Below are positions 1-7,629 of a stretch of DNA of 64,000 nucleotides, one piece after another (position 1 is the stretch's first letter; every line of letters begins with the position of its first letter). Under the pieces are notes generated by a model. The model saw only the letters and a list, made by a program, of their open reading frames with translations, made no database searches and was not told where the DNA came from. The position numbers were made by a program, and so were the translations under genes. The DNA lies in the NCBI RefSeq assembly GCF_016107395.1, contig NZ_JAAIKO010000018.1, positions 62,001 through 126,000 of the forward strand. Reading direction: 5' to 3'. This DNA comes from Streptomyces fildesensis. GTDB taxonomy: Bacteria > Actinomycetota > Actinomycetes > Streptomycetales > Streptomycetaceae.

Positions 1-242
1 TGATCGGTGGTGTCGACGACCGGGCCTGCGGCCTGGGAACCACCCTGCTGCGAGCCGTCGCCGACCTCGTGCTCGACCACCGGCCGGCCTGCGCGCGCGT
101 CATCGCGGAACCCGACCTGCGCAACACCCCCTCCGTCGCCGCCTTCCTCGCCGGGGGCTTCCGGTTCTCCGCCGAGGTGGAGCTGCCCGGCAAACGGGCG
201 GCTCTGATGATCCGCGACCGTGCCGTGAGACATCTCCTCTGA
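1..242 (+). CDS. GNAT-type siderophore acyltransferase, C-terminal fragment
   Basis: The gene enters from the left edge, so only about 79 residues remain, read from base 3 to the TGA at 240-242. The fragment has the acyl-CoA pyrophosphate-binding pattern GLGTTLLRAV followed by EPDLRNTPSVAAFLAGGF. This end is typical of acyltransferases that acylate hydroxylamine groups in hydroxamate siderophore pathways (DesC/IucB/RhbD type). The next gene on the same strand is an IucA/IucC synthetase, which supports a siderophore role. In S. coelicolor I recall the orphan siderophore locus SCO5799-5801 next to the lexA-nrdRJ region, and this looks like the same place. The start and the hydroxylase or decarboxylase partners lie outside the window. 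Confidence 0.75.
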   Translation, partial: IGGVDDRACGLGTTLLRAVADLVLDHRPACARVIAEPDLRNTPSVAAFLAGGFRFSAEVELPGKRAALMIRDRAVRHLL

Positions 243-298
243 CCGCCTGACCGCCTGACCGCCCGACCGCACCCTGACCGCCTGACCGCACCCTGACC
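241..298. repeat. Degenerate GACCGCCT octamer tandem repeat
   Basis: Directly after the acyltransferase stop, the octamer GACCGCCT and its variants (GACCGCCC, GACCGCAC plus CCT) repeat about seven times up to the 5' flank of the siderophore synthetase. The stop codon TGA forms part of the first unit. There is no dyad, so it is not a terminator. It looks like slippage-generated spacer DNA. Confidence 0.7.
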
Positions 299-379
299 TT
301 TCTGATCTCCCGGGCCCCTTCGGGACCTCCGCCGACCCCTGTCCGCCGCCGCGCTGTCCCCCGCAGAGGAGCACCGACC

Positions 380-2212
380 TTGACCATCCCGCCACCGCTC
401 CGAGGCACCGGCTGGCAGCTCGCCGCCCGCCGCATGCTGGCCAAGATGCTCGCCGAGTACGCGTACGAAGCCGTCATCACCCCGGAGCCGGATCCCGACG
501 CCGACGCCGACGCCGCCCTCGACACCGGAACCGGAACCGGAACCGGCACCGGCACCGGGTCCCGTTCCGGGACCGGCTGGTCGCCCTACCGGCTGGTGCT
601 GCGCGACGACGTCGTCTACCGGTTCCGCGCCCGCCGCGGTGCCTATGGCAGCTGGTCCGTGGACGCCGGCTCCATCACGCCCACCGGCGACCCGCTGCAC
701 TTCCTCGCCCATGGACACGACACCGTGCTGGACCTGCCGGGCGACACCACGGGGCATCTGATCCGCGAACTCCTGGCGACGCTGGCCGCCGATGTCCGGC
801 TCGACGCCTCCGCCGTCACCGCCGCCGAGCTCGCCGCACTGGACTACGCCGACCTCGAAGGCCACCAGACCGGCCACCCCTGGCTCGTCGCCAACAAGGG
901 CCGGCTCGGCTTCTCCGCCGCCGACTCCGCCTTATGGGCTCCTGAGGCCCGCCGGCACCACCGCCTTCCCTGGATCGCCGTCCACCGCGACCTCGCCCAG
1001 TACCGGGGCGTCGCCGCCCTGGACACCCCCGACCGGCTCTACGCCGAAGAACTCCCCCCGGACGTACGCGCCGGCTTCGCCCGCACCATCACCGACCAGG
1101 GGCGCGACCCCGCCGACTACCTCCTGCTGCCCGTCCACCCCTGGCAGTGGGAGGAGACGATCGCACCCCTCTTCGCCGCTCATCTCGCCGACGGTTCCAT
1201 CCTGCCCCTCGCCACTGACAACGACCTGCGGCTGCCCCAGCAGTCGATCAGGACCTTCCTCAACACCAGCCGCCCGGACCGCCGCACGGTCAAGCTGCCG
1301 CTGTCGGTCCTCAACACCCTCGTGTGGCGCGGGCTGCCCACCGAGCGCACCCTCGCCGCCCCCGCGGTCACCGCCTGGGTGCACGGTCTGCGGGACGCCG
1401 ACCCCTTCCTGCGCGACGAGACCCGGGTGATCCTGCTCGGCGAGGTCGCCTCGATCACCGTCGAACACCCGCTGTACGACCGGATCCCGGGCGTGCCCTA
1501 CCAGTACCGCGAACTCCTCGGCTGTATCTGGCGCGAGCCGCTCACCGGCCGGCTCGGCCCCGGCGAGCGGGCCCGTACGCTCGCGGCGCTGCTGCACACC
1601 GACCCGGAAGGGCGCGCCTTCACCGCCGAGCTCGTCGAACGCTCCGGGCTGGCGCCGCGCGTCTGGCTGCGCCATCTGTTCGCGGCCCTGCTGCCCCCGC
1701 TGCTGCACTTCCTGTACCAGTACGGGACGGTCTTCTCCCCGCACGGCGAGAACGCCATCGTCGTCTTCGACGAGCACGACATTCCCGTGCGGCTCGCCGT
1801 CAAGGACTTCGTCGACGACATGAACGTCTCCGCGGAGCCGCTGCCGGAACACGGGTCGATGCCCGCGGACGTCCGCGCGGTGCTGCTCACCGAACCCCCG
1901 GCCTTCCTGACCCAGTTCATCCACTCCGGGCTCTTCATCGGGGTGTTCCGGTACCTCGCGCCGCTGTGCGAGGACCAGTTGGGCGTCCCGGAAGGCGATT
2001 TCTGGGGGCTGGTCCGCGAGACGATCCTGCGGCACCAGGACCGCTTCCCCGAGCTGAAGGAGCGCTTCGCGACCTTCGACCTGCTCACCCCCCGGATCGA
2101 CCGGCTGTGCCTCAACCGCAACCGGCTGCACCTCGACGGCTACCGGGACCGTCCCGACCGCCCGCACGCCGCCGTCCACGGCACCGTCCGCAACCCCCTG
2201 AGCGGCCCCTGA
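380..2212 (+). CDS. NRPS-independent siderophore synthetase (IucA/IucC family)
   Basis: 610 residues. This family makes ATP-dependent amide or ester bonds between carboxylates and hydroxamate amines in siderophore assembly. Seen: the family blocks GHPWLVANKGRLGFS, HPWQWEE, the KLPLSVLNTLVWRGLP region, EHPLYDRIPGVPYQYRELLG, and the ATP/metal segment HGENAIVVFDEHDIPVRLAV followed by KDFVDDMNVS. FhuF-like C-terminal sequence follows. The start is TTG with AGAGGA nine bases upstream. Residues about 38-65 are a low-complexity Asp-Ala and Thr-Gly insert encoded by short repeats, which makes the protein slightly longer than DesD (about 595). Codon 185 (932-934) is TTA, the only in-frame TTA I found in the window, so translation probably needs the bldA tRNA. 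The product is unknown; by position this is the SCO5801-like orphan locus rather than desferrioxamine desD. Confidence 0.88.
   Translation: MTIPPPLRGTGWQLAARRMLAKMLAEYAYEAVITPEPDPDADADAALDTGTGTGTGTGTGSRSGTGWSPYRLVLRDDVVYRFRARRGAYGSWSVDAGSITPTGDPLHFLAHGHDTVLDLPGDTTGHLIRELLATLAADVRLDASAVTAAELAALDYADLEGHQTGHPWLVANKGRLGFSAADSALWAPEARRHHRLPWIAVHRDLAQYRGVAALDTPDRLYAEELPPDVRAGFARTITDQGRDPADYLLLPVHPWQWEETIAPLFAAHLADGSILPLATDNDLRLPQQSIRTFLNTSRPDRRTVKLPLSVLNTLVWRGLPTERTLAAPAVTAWVHGLRDADPFLRDETRVILLGEVASITVEHPLYDRIPGVPYQYRELLGCIWREPLTGRLGPGERARTLAALLHTDPEGRAFTAELVERSGLAPRVWLRHLFAALLPPLLHFLYQYGTVFSPHGENAIVVFDEHDIPVRLAVKDFVDDMNVSAEPLPEHGSMPADVRAVLLTEPPAFLTQFIHSGLFIGVFRYLAPLCEDQLGVPEGDFWGLVRETILRHQDRFPELKERFATFDLLTPRIDRLCLNRNRLHLDGYRDRPDRPHAAVHGTVRNPLSGP
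497..559 (+). repeat. Coding microsatellites inside the siderophore synthetase
   Basis: Three GACGCC units at 497-514 encode Asp-Ala repeats. Six ACCGGA/ACCGGC/ACCGGG hexamers at 524-559 encode Thr-Gly repeats. Both are multiples of three bases, so changes in copy number keep the frame and vary a flexible loop near the N-terminus. Confidence 0.85.
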
Positions 2213-2276
2213 CGCGGCTGTGTCCCGGCTGGCGATACCGTGACGGGATACCACGGGAGACAGAAGCGGGGGCGCC

Positions 2277-2774
2277 ATGCGCGACGGCGGTGAGGGCCGT
2301 GACGGCGAGGACCACGGCACCGGCAGGCCGTGCCCGGAGTGCGGCCTCGCCGGCGCGGTCGCGGGCCAACTCGTCTGCCGGGGCTGCTACGTACCCTTCG
2401 CGCTGATGACGGCGCCCACGAAGGCCGCACCGCTGACGCTGCCGGGCATCACCCGCCGCGACGCGCCCGGCCGTGCGCTGCGGCTCGTCTTCCCCGACGG
2501 TGCGGCGGTCGTCGAGCCGGGCGGCCGGATCCGGCTCGGCCGGGATCCGCAGCAGTGCCCGGCCGTCCGCTTCCTCGGCGGCCGCGACAACCTGTCGCGG
2601 GTCCACGCCAGCGTCGGCGTCGACCCCGACGGCTCCGCCTGGATCACCGACGAGGGCTCGACCAACGGCACCTTCGTGCGCGGCACCCGGATCACCGCAG
2701 GAGAGCGGGTGGCGCTGCGCCCGGGCGACGCGCTGCGGCTCGCCGCCGATGTCACCGCCCGCGTGGAGTCCTGA
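2277..2774 (+). CDS. FHA-domain protein with N-terminal zinc ribbon
   Basis: 165 residues, soluble. Residues about 19-45 contain two Cys-x2-Cys knuckles (CPEC and CRGC), which suggests a small zinc ribbon. A forkhead-associated domain follows from about residue 75 to the end, with the conserved GRD, LSRVHA and STNGTFV blocks that form the phosphothreonine pocket. FHA domains bind phosphothreonine peptides made by Ser/Thr kinases. The gene converges on a Ser/Thr kinase and overlaps its 3' end by 23 bases, so the kinase is the obvious partner, though this is inference. The ATG was chosen because the ribbon begins about 17 residues later and no better start is visible; the Shine-Dalgarno sequence is weak. 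Confidence 0.85.
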   Translation: MRDGGEGRDGEDHGTGRPCPECGLAGAVAGQLVCRGCYVPFALMTAPTKAAPLTLPGITRRDAPGRALRLVFPDGAAVVEPGGRIRLGRDPQQCPAVRFLGGRDNLSRVHASVGVDPDGSAWITDEGSTNGTFVRGTRITAGERVALRPGDALRLAADVTARVES

Positions 2775-4026
2775 CCGCCGCGTAGGACGTCACACAGCGC
2801 GCCAGCGCATGGTCGGGGCCCAGCGCCGCCGCCGTACGCGCCGACAGATCCGTCAGCCGGCGGACGACCGTCGCCGCGCCGTTCAGCCCCTCCAGGACCC
2901 GTGCCCGGCCGAACAGTGCGGCGAACGCGGCCGGCTCGCCCTCCCCGCCCGACCTGCTGAGCTGCTGGTACAGATTCCAGTAGCAGCGGTCGGCGTCGCC
3001 GAACCGGCCGGCGGCGAGCAGCCGCTCGGCCTCCTCCAGCCGCGACCAGGCGGTGTCCTGCGGTCCGCGGTCCAGCACGGTCGGCGTCCGGGGCATCTCG
3101 GGCTTCGGGGCCGGTTTCGGAGCCGGCTTCGGTTCCGGGGCCGGCTTCGGTTCCGGGGCCGGCGCGGGCCGGCCCGCCGCGCGCAGCCGCTCCGCGGCCT
3201 CCGCGGCGCCCGCCGGCCGGTCCGCCGGGTTCTTGGCGAGCAGCGCGTGCACCAACTCGGCGAGCGCGGCGGGAACCCCGGGGCGGCGGGCGGCCAGCTG
3301 CTCCGGCACCTCGTGCACATGCTGGTACGCGTAGCCGACGGTGTTGCCCGCCTCGAACGGCGGAGACGCCGCCAGCAGTGCGTAGAGGACGCACCCCAGT
3401 GAGTACAGGTCGGAGCGGCCGGTCACCTCGTGCCCCAGCGCCTGCTCGGGGGAGAAGTACTGCGGCGACCCCAGGATGGACATCGGCTCCGTGTACCGGG
3501 TGACGTTCGCGTCCCGCTCCGCCACCAGCCCGAAATCGCAGATCTTGACGATGCCCCTGGGCAGCAGCATCAGGTTCTCCGGCTTGATGTCCCGGTGGAC
3601 CAGTCCCTGGCCGTGCGCGTGCTCCAGCCCCGCGCAGATCTGGATGCCGTACTCCACCACGTCGGCGACCGGCAGGGCGCCCTGCTCCAGCAAGACCTGC
3701 CGCAGGTTCTTGCCACGCAGCAGTTCCATCACGATGTACGGCGCCCCGGAGTGCTCGCCCGCGTCATGGACGGCGGCCACGTTCGGGTGGCTCAGCCGGG
3801 CCGCGGCGGTGGCCTCCCGGCGGAACCTGCCCTGCCGCGCCGACCGCTCGCCGTCCGCCCACTCGGGGCGGAGCGTCAGTACCTTGACCGCCACCTGCCG
3901 GCCGAGCGCCTGGTCGCACGCCGAGTACACCTGCCCGAAGCCGCCGCCACCCAGCGCGACCTCCAGCCGGTACCGGCCGCTGAGCACCGTTCCGACGCCG
4001 ATTTCTCCGGCCAACTCGAACGACAT
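2752..4026 (-). CDS. Soluble Hanks-type serine/threonine protein kinase
   Basis: 424 residues. All catalytic motifs are present: glycine loop LGGGGFGQVYSA (residues about 25-36), Lys48 in VAVKVL, HRDIKPEN (144-151), DFG (164-166) and the activation segment with SPEQA. There is no transmembrane helix or PASTA domain. A Pro-Lys-Glu spacer built from repeated PAPEPKPAP units (about 283-312) leads to a helical, TPR-like tail of about 105 residues, a layout common in kinases that work with FHA partners. Converges with the FHA gene and overlaps it by 23 bases. The hexamer TAACTT (forward 4034-4039) lies seven bases before the ATG with no Shine-Dalgarno sequence, so the transcript is probably leaderless. 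Substrates unknown. Confidence 0.93.
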   Translation of the reverse strand: MSFELAGEIGVGTVLSGRYRLEVALGGGGFGQVYSACDQALGRQVAVKVLTLRPEWADGERSARQGRFRREATAAARLSHPNVAAVHDAGEHSGAPYIVMELLRGKNLRQVLLEQGALPVADVVEYGIQICAGLEHAHGQGLVHRDIKPENLMLLPRGIVKICDFGLVAERDANVTRYTEPMSILGSPQYFSPEQALGHEVTGRSDLYSLGCVLYALLAASPPFEAGNTVGYAYQHVHEVPEQLAARRPGVPAALAELVHALLAKNPADRPAGAAEAAERLRAAGRPAPAPEPKPAPEPKPAPKPAPKPEMPRTPTVLDRGPQDTAWSRLEEAERLLAAGRFGDADRCYWNLYQQLSRSGGEGEPAAFAALFGRARVLEGLNGAATVVRRLTDLSARTAAALGPDHALARCVTSYAAVRTPRGR

Positions 4027-4114
4027 GCGCCAGAAGTTAGCACCGGACGCCGGATTGCGTACGGCGAACGATCACCGCGTCCCGGGGCAGGACCGTGTTG
4101 TCAGTGCGCCCCCT

Positions 4115-4130
4115 TAGGCTGGTTTCCCTA
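4115..4130 (+). promoter_or_regulatory. Leaderless promoter of the DinG-type helicase gene
   Basis: TAGGCT (4115-4120) fits an actinobacterial -10 box nine bases ahead of the ATG, and there is no Shine-Dalgarno sequence. The start site should fall at or just before the ATG. No good LexA palindrome is seen here. Confidence 0.5.
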
Positions 4131-6205
4131 TGACGAAGCCCGCCCTCACCGAACTCCTCCACGCAGCCGTCACCGCGGTCGGCGGCGTGGAGCGCCCCGG
4201 CCAGGTCACGATGGCCCAGGCCGTCGAGACCGCCGTGGACGACAGCGCCCATCTGCTCGTCCAGGCCGGCACCGGCACCGGAAAGTCCCTCGGCTATCTG
4301 GTGCCCGCCCTCGCCCACGGCGAGCGGGTGGTGGTCGCGACCGCCACCCTCGCCCTGCAGCGGCAGCTGGTCGAGCGTGACCTGCCGCGTACCGTCCAGG
4401 CGCTGAAGCCGCTGCTGCGCCGCGAGCCGCAGTTCGCCATGCTCAAGGGCCGGTCGAACTATCTCTGTCTGCACCGCCTGCACGAAGGGGTGCCGCAGGA
4501 AGAGGAGGACGGTCTCTTCGACGTCTTCGAAGCCGCGGCGCCCACCAGCAAGCTCGGCAAGGACCTGCTCCGGCTGCGCGACTGGGCGGACGAGACCGAG
4601 ACCGGCGACCGGGACGGCCTCACGCCGGGCGTCTCCGACAAGGCCTGGTCGCAGATCTCCGTCACCTCGCGCGAATGCCTCGGCGCCACGAAGTGCGCCT
4701 ACGGCGCGGAGTGCTTCGCCGAGGCGGCCCGCGAGCGCGCCAAGCTCGCGGACGTGGTGGTCACCAACCACGCCCTGCTCGCCATCGACGCCATCGAGGG
4801 CGCGCCGGTCCTGCCCAGCCACGAGGTCCTGATCGTGGACGAGGCCCATGAGCTGGTCTCCCGTGTCACCGGTGTCGCGACCGGTGAGATCAGCCCCGGT
4901 AGCGTCAACCGCGCCGTCCGGCGGGCCGCCAAGCTCGTCAACGAGAAGGCCGCCGACGCGCTGCTCAGCGCCTCCGAGGGCTTCGAGCGGCTGATGGAAC
5001 TGTCACTGCCCGGCCGCCTGGAGGAGATCCCGGAGGACCTCGGCTACGCACTGGCGGCGCTGCGCGACGCCTGCCGCCAGGTGATCACCGCGATCGGCGA
5101 GACCCGCGACAAGTCCGTCCAGGACGAGAACGCGGTGCGCAAGCAGGCGCTCGCCTCGGTCGAGCACGTCCATGAGGTCGCCGAGCGCATCGTGCAGGGC
5201 TCCGAGTACGACGTGGTCTGGTGCGAGAGCCACGACCGGTTCGGCGCCTCACTGCGGGTCGCTCCGCTCAGCGTCTCCGGCCTGCTGCGCGAGAAGCTCT
5301 TCACGGAACGTTCCGTGGTGCTCACCTCCGCCACCCTCAAGCTCGGCGGCGACTTCAACGGGGTCGCGGCCTCGCTCGGCCTGGCCCCGGAGGGCGTCGA
5401 GGGCGAGGACGTGCCGCCGTGGAAGGGCATCGACGTCGGCTCGCCGTTCGACTACCCCAAGCAGGGGATTCTCTACGTCGCCAAACACCTTGCCCAGCCG
5501 GGCCGCGACAGCCGCCGCGAGGACATGCTGGATGAACTCGCCGAGCTGATCCAGGCCGCGGGCGGTCGCACGCTGGGGCTGTTCTCCTCGATGCGGGGCG
5601 CCCAGGCGGCGGCGGAGGACCTGAGGGGCCGGCTCGACCATCCCATCCTGCTGCAGGGCGAGGAGACGCTCGGGGAGCTGATCCGCACCTTCTCCGAGGA
5701 CGCGGCCACCTGTCTGTTCGGCACGCTCTCGCTCTGGCAGGGCGTGGACGTGCCGGGGGTGAACTGCCAGCTGGTGGTGATGGACCGGATCCCGTTCCCC
5801 CGCCCGGACGACCCGCTGATGAGCGCGCGGCAGAAGGCTGTCGAGGAGCGCGGCGGGAACGGCTTCATGTCGGTGGCCGCCACGCACGCGGCGCTGCTGA
5901 TGGCGCAGGGCGCCGGCCGGCTGATCCGGGCCTCGGGCGACCGGGGCGTCGTCGCCGTCCTGGACCCCCGGCTCGCGACCGCGCGGTACGGCAGCTTCCT
6001 GCGGGCCGGCATGCCGGACCTCTGGTACACCACCGACCGCAACCAGGTGCGCCGCTCGCTGGCGGCCATCGACGCGACGGCGAGTGCGATCGCCGAGACC
6101 GCGGAAGAGGTGGCTGAGGAAGCCGAGGCCGAGGAGACGGTGACGGAGGAAGCGGCCGAGGTGGCGGCGGTCGACGCGGCGGAGGAAGTACCCGCCACCG
6201 GCTGA
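4130..6205 (+). CDS. DinG/XPD-family ATP-dependent DNA helicase
   Basis: 691 residues. Superfamily 2 helicase with an iron-sulfur cluster, acting 5'-3' on forked or damaged DNA by family analogy. Seen: Walker A AGTGTGKS (about 46-53), Walker B DEAH (about 237-240), and cysteines in NYLCLH (about 113) and ECLGATKCAYGAEC (about 184-197) that fit the four [4Fe-4S] ligands. C-terminal helicase motifs include LFGTLSLWQGVDVPG and QGAGRLIRASGDRGVVAVLD. The last roughly 40 residues are an acidic Glu/Ala tail. Transcribed toward lexA, with a shared bidirectional hairpin between the two stops. It belongs functionally with the SOS and ribonucleotide-reductase genes that follow, although no LexA site was found at its own promoter. 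Confidence 0.93.
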   Translation: MTKPALTELLHAAVTAVGGVERPGQVTMAQAVETAVDDSAHLLVQAGTGTGKSLGYLVPALAHGERVVVATATLALQRQLVERDLPRTVQALKPLLRREPQFAMLKGRSNYLCLHRLHEGVPQEEEDGLFDVFEAAAPTSKLGKDLLRLRDWADETETGDRDGLTPGVSDKAWSQISVTSRECLGATKCAYGAECFAEAARERAKLADVVVTNHALLAIDAIEGAPVLPSHEVLIVDEAHELVSRVTGVATGEISPGSVNRAVRRAAKLVNEKAADALLSASEGFERLMELSLPGRLEEIPEDLGYALAALRDACRQVITAIGETRDKSVQDENAVRKQALASVEHVHEVAERIVQGSEYDVVWCESHDRFGASLRVAPLSVSGLLREKLFTERSVVLTSATLKLGGDFNGVAASLGLAPEGVEGEDVPPWKGIDVGSPFDYPKQGILYVAKHLAQPGRDSRREDMLDELAELIQAAGGRTLGLFSSMRGAQAAAEDLRGRLDHPILLQGEETLGELIRTFSEDAATCLFGTLSLWQGVDVPGVNCQLVVMDRIPFPRPDDPLMSARQKAVEERGGNGFMSVAATHAALLMAQGAGRLIRASGDRGVVAVLDPRLATARYGSFLRAGMPDLWYTTDRNQVRRSLAAIDATASAIAETAEEVAEEAEAEETVTEEAAEVAAVDAAEEVPATG

Positions 6206-6247
6206 GCCCTGAACGTCGGACGTCGCCCTGGCGATGCGGACATGGCA

Positions 6248-6281
6248 GGGCCCCGGAACCGGCGCAGAGGTTCCGGGGCCC
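6248..6281. terminator. Bidirectional hairpin between dinG-type gene and lexA
   Basis: Perfect 13-bp stem GGGCCCCGGAACC (6248-6260) pairing with 6269-6281 around an 8-base loop. It lies between two convergent stop codons, and there is no T-tract, as is usual in Streptomyces. Confidence 0.85.
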
Positions 6282-6297
6282 GGTCGTAAGGGGTCGT

Positions 6298-7068
6298 TCA
6301 GACCCGGCGCAGTACCGCCACCACCTTGCCGAGGATCGTCGCCTCGTCACCGGGGATGGGCTGGTAAGCGGCATTGTGCGGGAGCAGCCAGACATGGCCG
6401 TCCTCGCGCTTGAAGCGCTTGACGGTCGCCTCGCCGTCGAGCATGGCGGCGACGATGTCGCCGTTCTCGGCGACGGGCTGACGGCGGACGGTGACCCAGT
6501 CCCCGTCGACGATGGCGGCCTCGATCATCGAGTCGCCGACCACCTTGAGGACGAACAGCTCGCCGTCACCCACCAGCTGGCGGGGAAGCGGGAAGACGTC
6601 CTCGACCGATTCCTCGGCGAGGATCGGACCGCCGGCGGCGATCCGGCCGACGAGCGGCACGTACGACGCGGAGGGCTTGCCGGTGGTGTCCGTCGGCTGC
6701 GAGTGCGTGGCGTCGGAGCCGCGGACCTCGTAGGCGCGCGGGCGGTGCGGGTCGCGGCGCAGGAATCCCTTGCGCTCCAGCGCCATCAGCTGGTGGGCGA
6801 CCGAGGAGGTGCTGGACAGACCGACGGCCTGGCCGATCTCGCGCATGGACGGCGGGTAGCCACGGCGCTGGACCGAATCGCGGATCACTTCGATGACCCG
6901 GCGCTGACGGTCGGTGAGGCCGGAGCTGTCCGCGCGGATCCCGGGCGGCCGGCCGGGGAGCGAGCGGGTGGGCTTGGGCGTTTCGTCGTTCATCGCATCC
7001 ATCGGGCTGAGCCGATCCTGGGAGCGGTCCTGGGCGGTCAATGCTGCGGTGTCTGCGGTGGTGGTCAC
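6298..7068 (-). CDS. lexA: LexA SOS repressor
   Basis: 256 residues from the GTG at 7068. N-terminal winged helix (LTDRQRRVIEVI, then PSMREIGQAVGLSSTSSVAH) binds SOS boxes. C-terminal S24 peptidase domain has the Ala-Gly cleavage site in GRIAAGGPI, the nucleophile Ser in VGDSMIEAAI and the general-base Lys in EATVKRFKRE. Activated RecA triggers self-cleavage. The GTG was preferred over an ATG 23 codons upstream because AGAGGGG (forward 7074-7080) sits five bases before it, and because Streptomyces LexA proteins begin with a similar Thr-rich leader. The extra N-terminal stretch of about 45 residues before the winged helix is characteristic of the genus. Divergent from nrdR; two LexA-like palindromes lie in the shared intergenic region. 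Confidence 0.96.
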   Translation of the reverse strand: MTTTADTAALTAQDRSQDRLSPMDAMNDETPKPTRSLPGRPPGIRADSSGLTDRQRRVIEVIRDSVQRRGYPPSMREIGQAVGLSSTSSVAHQLMALERKGFLRRDPHRPRAYEVRGSDATHSQPTDTTGKPSASYVPLVGRIAAGGPILAEESVEDVFPLPRQLVGDGELFVLKVVGDSMIEAAIVDGDWVTVRRQPVAENGDIVAAMLDGEATVKRFKREDGHVWLLPHNAAYQPIPGDEATILGKVVAVLRRV

Positions 7069-7225
7069 GGCGGCCCCTCTCGAGATGTTCTCCCTGTGAC
7101 AGACGCTTCGCAGACTGCCCGGCGGCAAGGTCTCCACGTCCTACGACCGCACCAAGTGCGTGCGGTCGGCCCGCTCAGCTGTCGCGGACAGTTAGTACAA
7201 CGGTAGTGGGTTTCGAAAGGTTGCG

Positions 7226-7241
7226 CCAAACACACGTTCGA
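7226..7241. promoter_or_regulatory. Candidate LexA (SOS) box 1
   Basis: CCAAACACACGTTCGA compared with the actinobacterial consensus TCGAAC-N4-GTTCGA: the right half is perfect and the left half matches four of six. It lies about 158 bp upstream of the lexA start, where autoregulation is expected. Confidence 0.55.
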
Positions 7242-7290
7242 GTGAAATTTTGTAAATCACCTGACGTGATCAAGGTATCGGGTGTACTGA

Positions 7291-7306
7291 CCGAACAGTC
7301 ATTCGA
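7291..7306. promoter_or_regulatory. Candidate LexA (SOS) box 2
   Basis: CCGAACAGTCATTCGA matches TCGAAC-N4-GTTCGA at ten of twelve defined positions. Placed between lexA and nrdR, so it could act on either promoter. Confidence 0.6.
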
Positions 7307-7448
7307 TTCCTGATGGGAGCCGGGATCGCCGGCGGGCCGCGCCCCCAGTGTCGCACCGCCGACCTCCCACCACGCCGAGGCGCGACGTCGCGTAAGCTCC
7401 GACGCGCCGCGCCGCCGCGACACGCGGAATGTCGCGCTTGGGGCTCTG

Positions 7449-7496
7449 GCACCAGATCTAGTGGTTAAGTAAGTGCCAGCCACCCACCAGTAGTGG
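7449..7496 (+). promoter_or_regulatory. Candidate tandem NrdR boxes upstream of nrdR-nrdJ
   Basis: GCACCAGATCTAGTGG (7449-7464) matches about 11 of 16 positions of the NrdR box (acaCwAtATaTwGtgt). A weaker copy sharing TAGTGG lies at 7481-7496. The copies are 32 bp apart, three helical turns, and paired in-phase boxes are the known arrangement for NrdR. The second copy is weak in its left half. Confidence 0.5.
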
Positions 7497-7629
7497 TCCC
7501 AGTGGGTCAACCCCTCAGTGGATCGCCTATGCTTGGGGCTGTTCCCAGGGGTTGAGGCCAGACCCCGGGAGCGTCATCGTCGTGCGCTCAGCCGCCGGTA
7601 CGGGCTGAATGAAGGAGGGGATAGGGAAC

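Larger units (their letters stand above)
7069..7629. other. Divergent lexA-nrdR regulatory region
   Basis: About 560 bp without a convincing gene. It holds two candidate LexA boxes (7226-7241 and 7291-7306), two candidate NrdR boxes (7449-7464, 7481-7496), a possible nrdR -10 (TATGCT, 7528-7533) and the nrdR Shine-Dalgarno sequence. AT content is higher than in the surroundings near 7195-7310, as expected for promoters. Confidence 0.7.

Noticed and set aside
241..298. CRISPR-like repeat array
   Set aside because: Units are contiguous octamers without spacers.
4030..4130. LexA box at the DinG-type gene promoter
   Set aside because: Only short partial matches; nothing near the palindromic consensus.
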